From the NCBI GenBank assembly GCA_900771325.1, contig CAAGNN010000010.1, positions 1 through 24,044 of the forward strand: a stretch of 24,044 bases of DNA. Direction: 5' to 3'. The number at the start of each line of letters is the position of its first letter. The stretch's first letter is position 1. The position numbers and the translations under genes are program-made. The notes beneath the pieces were generated by a model that saw only the letters and a list, made by a program, of their open reading frames with translations, did no database searches and had not been told where the DNA came from. This DNA is from Kiritimatiellia bacterium. GTDB taxonomy: Bacteria > Verrucomicrobiota > Kiritimatiellia > RFP12 > DVOR01. This document shows positions 23,995 to 24,044 of the stretch, one piece after another.

Positions 23995-24044
23995 CCCCCG
24001 CCCCGGGTTGACGACCGACCCGCCCCGGGTTGACGACCGACCCG
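23995..24044 (+). repeat. 22-bp repeat array, continuing past the window end
   Basis: Cores at 23995 (two mismatches), 24017 (perfect) and 24039 (cut by the window end) are 22 nt apart. The two complete spacers are identical here (gacgacc), unlike the array at 3753-3970. The next gene downstream is therefore likely preceded by a further array. Confidence 0.85.

Overview
The window is GC-rich DNA with two parts. The first ~2.5 kb is ordinary housekeeping: the 3' end of a DnaJ-family chaperone gene, purB and an RsuA/RluB-type pseudouridine synthase, all on the + strand with gaps of 28 and 11 nt, so probably one transcription unit. The remainder is accessory: a small predicted lipoprotein gene and one uninterrupted open reading frame of about 19 kb encoding a giant secreted protein (6,383 residues from the chosen start). 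No RNA genes, transposases or CRISPR-cas genes were recognised.

The giant protein has a Sec signal peptide, two LamG/concanavalin-A-like domains, five diverged copies of a ~200-245 residue module that begins with a 'VNF/INF' strand and ends with an 'AA(I/L/V)Q' strand, several W-rich linker blocks, and long beta-helix stretches of autotransporter-associated (PATR) type. It ends without an autotransporter beta-barrel. This combination, with a GC-rich genome and E. coli-type PurB, suggests a member of the PVC superphylum (Verrucomicrobiota, Kiritimatiellota or Lentisphaerota). That is inference from architecture; no marker gene in the window proves it.

The gaps around the accessory genes hold dense, organised repeats. 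A 22-bp tandem repeat (15-bp core plus 7-nt variable spacer) occurs at 2611-2654 (inverted), 3753-3970, 23593-23651 and 23995-24044, where it runs off the window. Mini-hairpin arrays with a 20-23 nt period lie at 2682-2770 and 4000-4121. Both arrays end a few bases to about 20 bases upstream of near-identical predicted promoters (TTGCAG-N17-TAGACT and TTGCTT-N16-TAGACT) that serve the lipoprotein and giant-protein genes. A 61-bp element, a 35-nt direct repeat and a covarying terminator-like hairpin are also each present twice. The shared layout (22-bp repeats, hairpin array, TAGACT promoter, ~110-140 nt leader, gene for an exported protein) is the most unusual thing here.

Layout: 1-254 dnaJ 3' end; 283-1638 purB; 1650-2456 pseudouridine synthase; 2457-2788 repeats; 2789-2933 promoter and structured leader; 2934-3512 lipoprotein; 3536-3574 terminator; 3575-4129 repeats and hairpins; 4130-4300 promoter and leader; 4301-23452 giant protein; 23453-24044 terminator and repeats.
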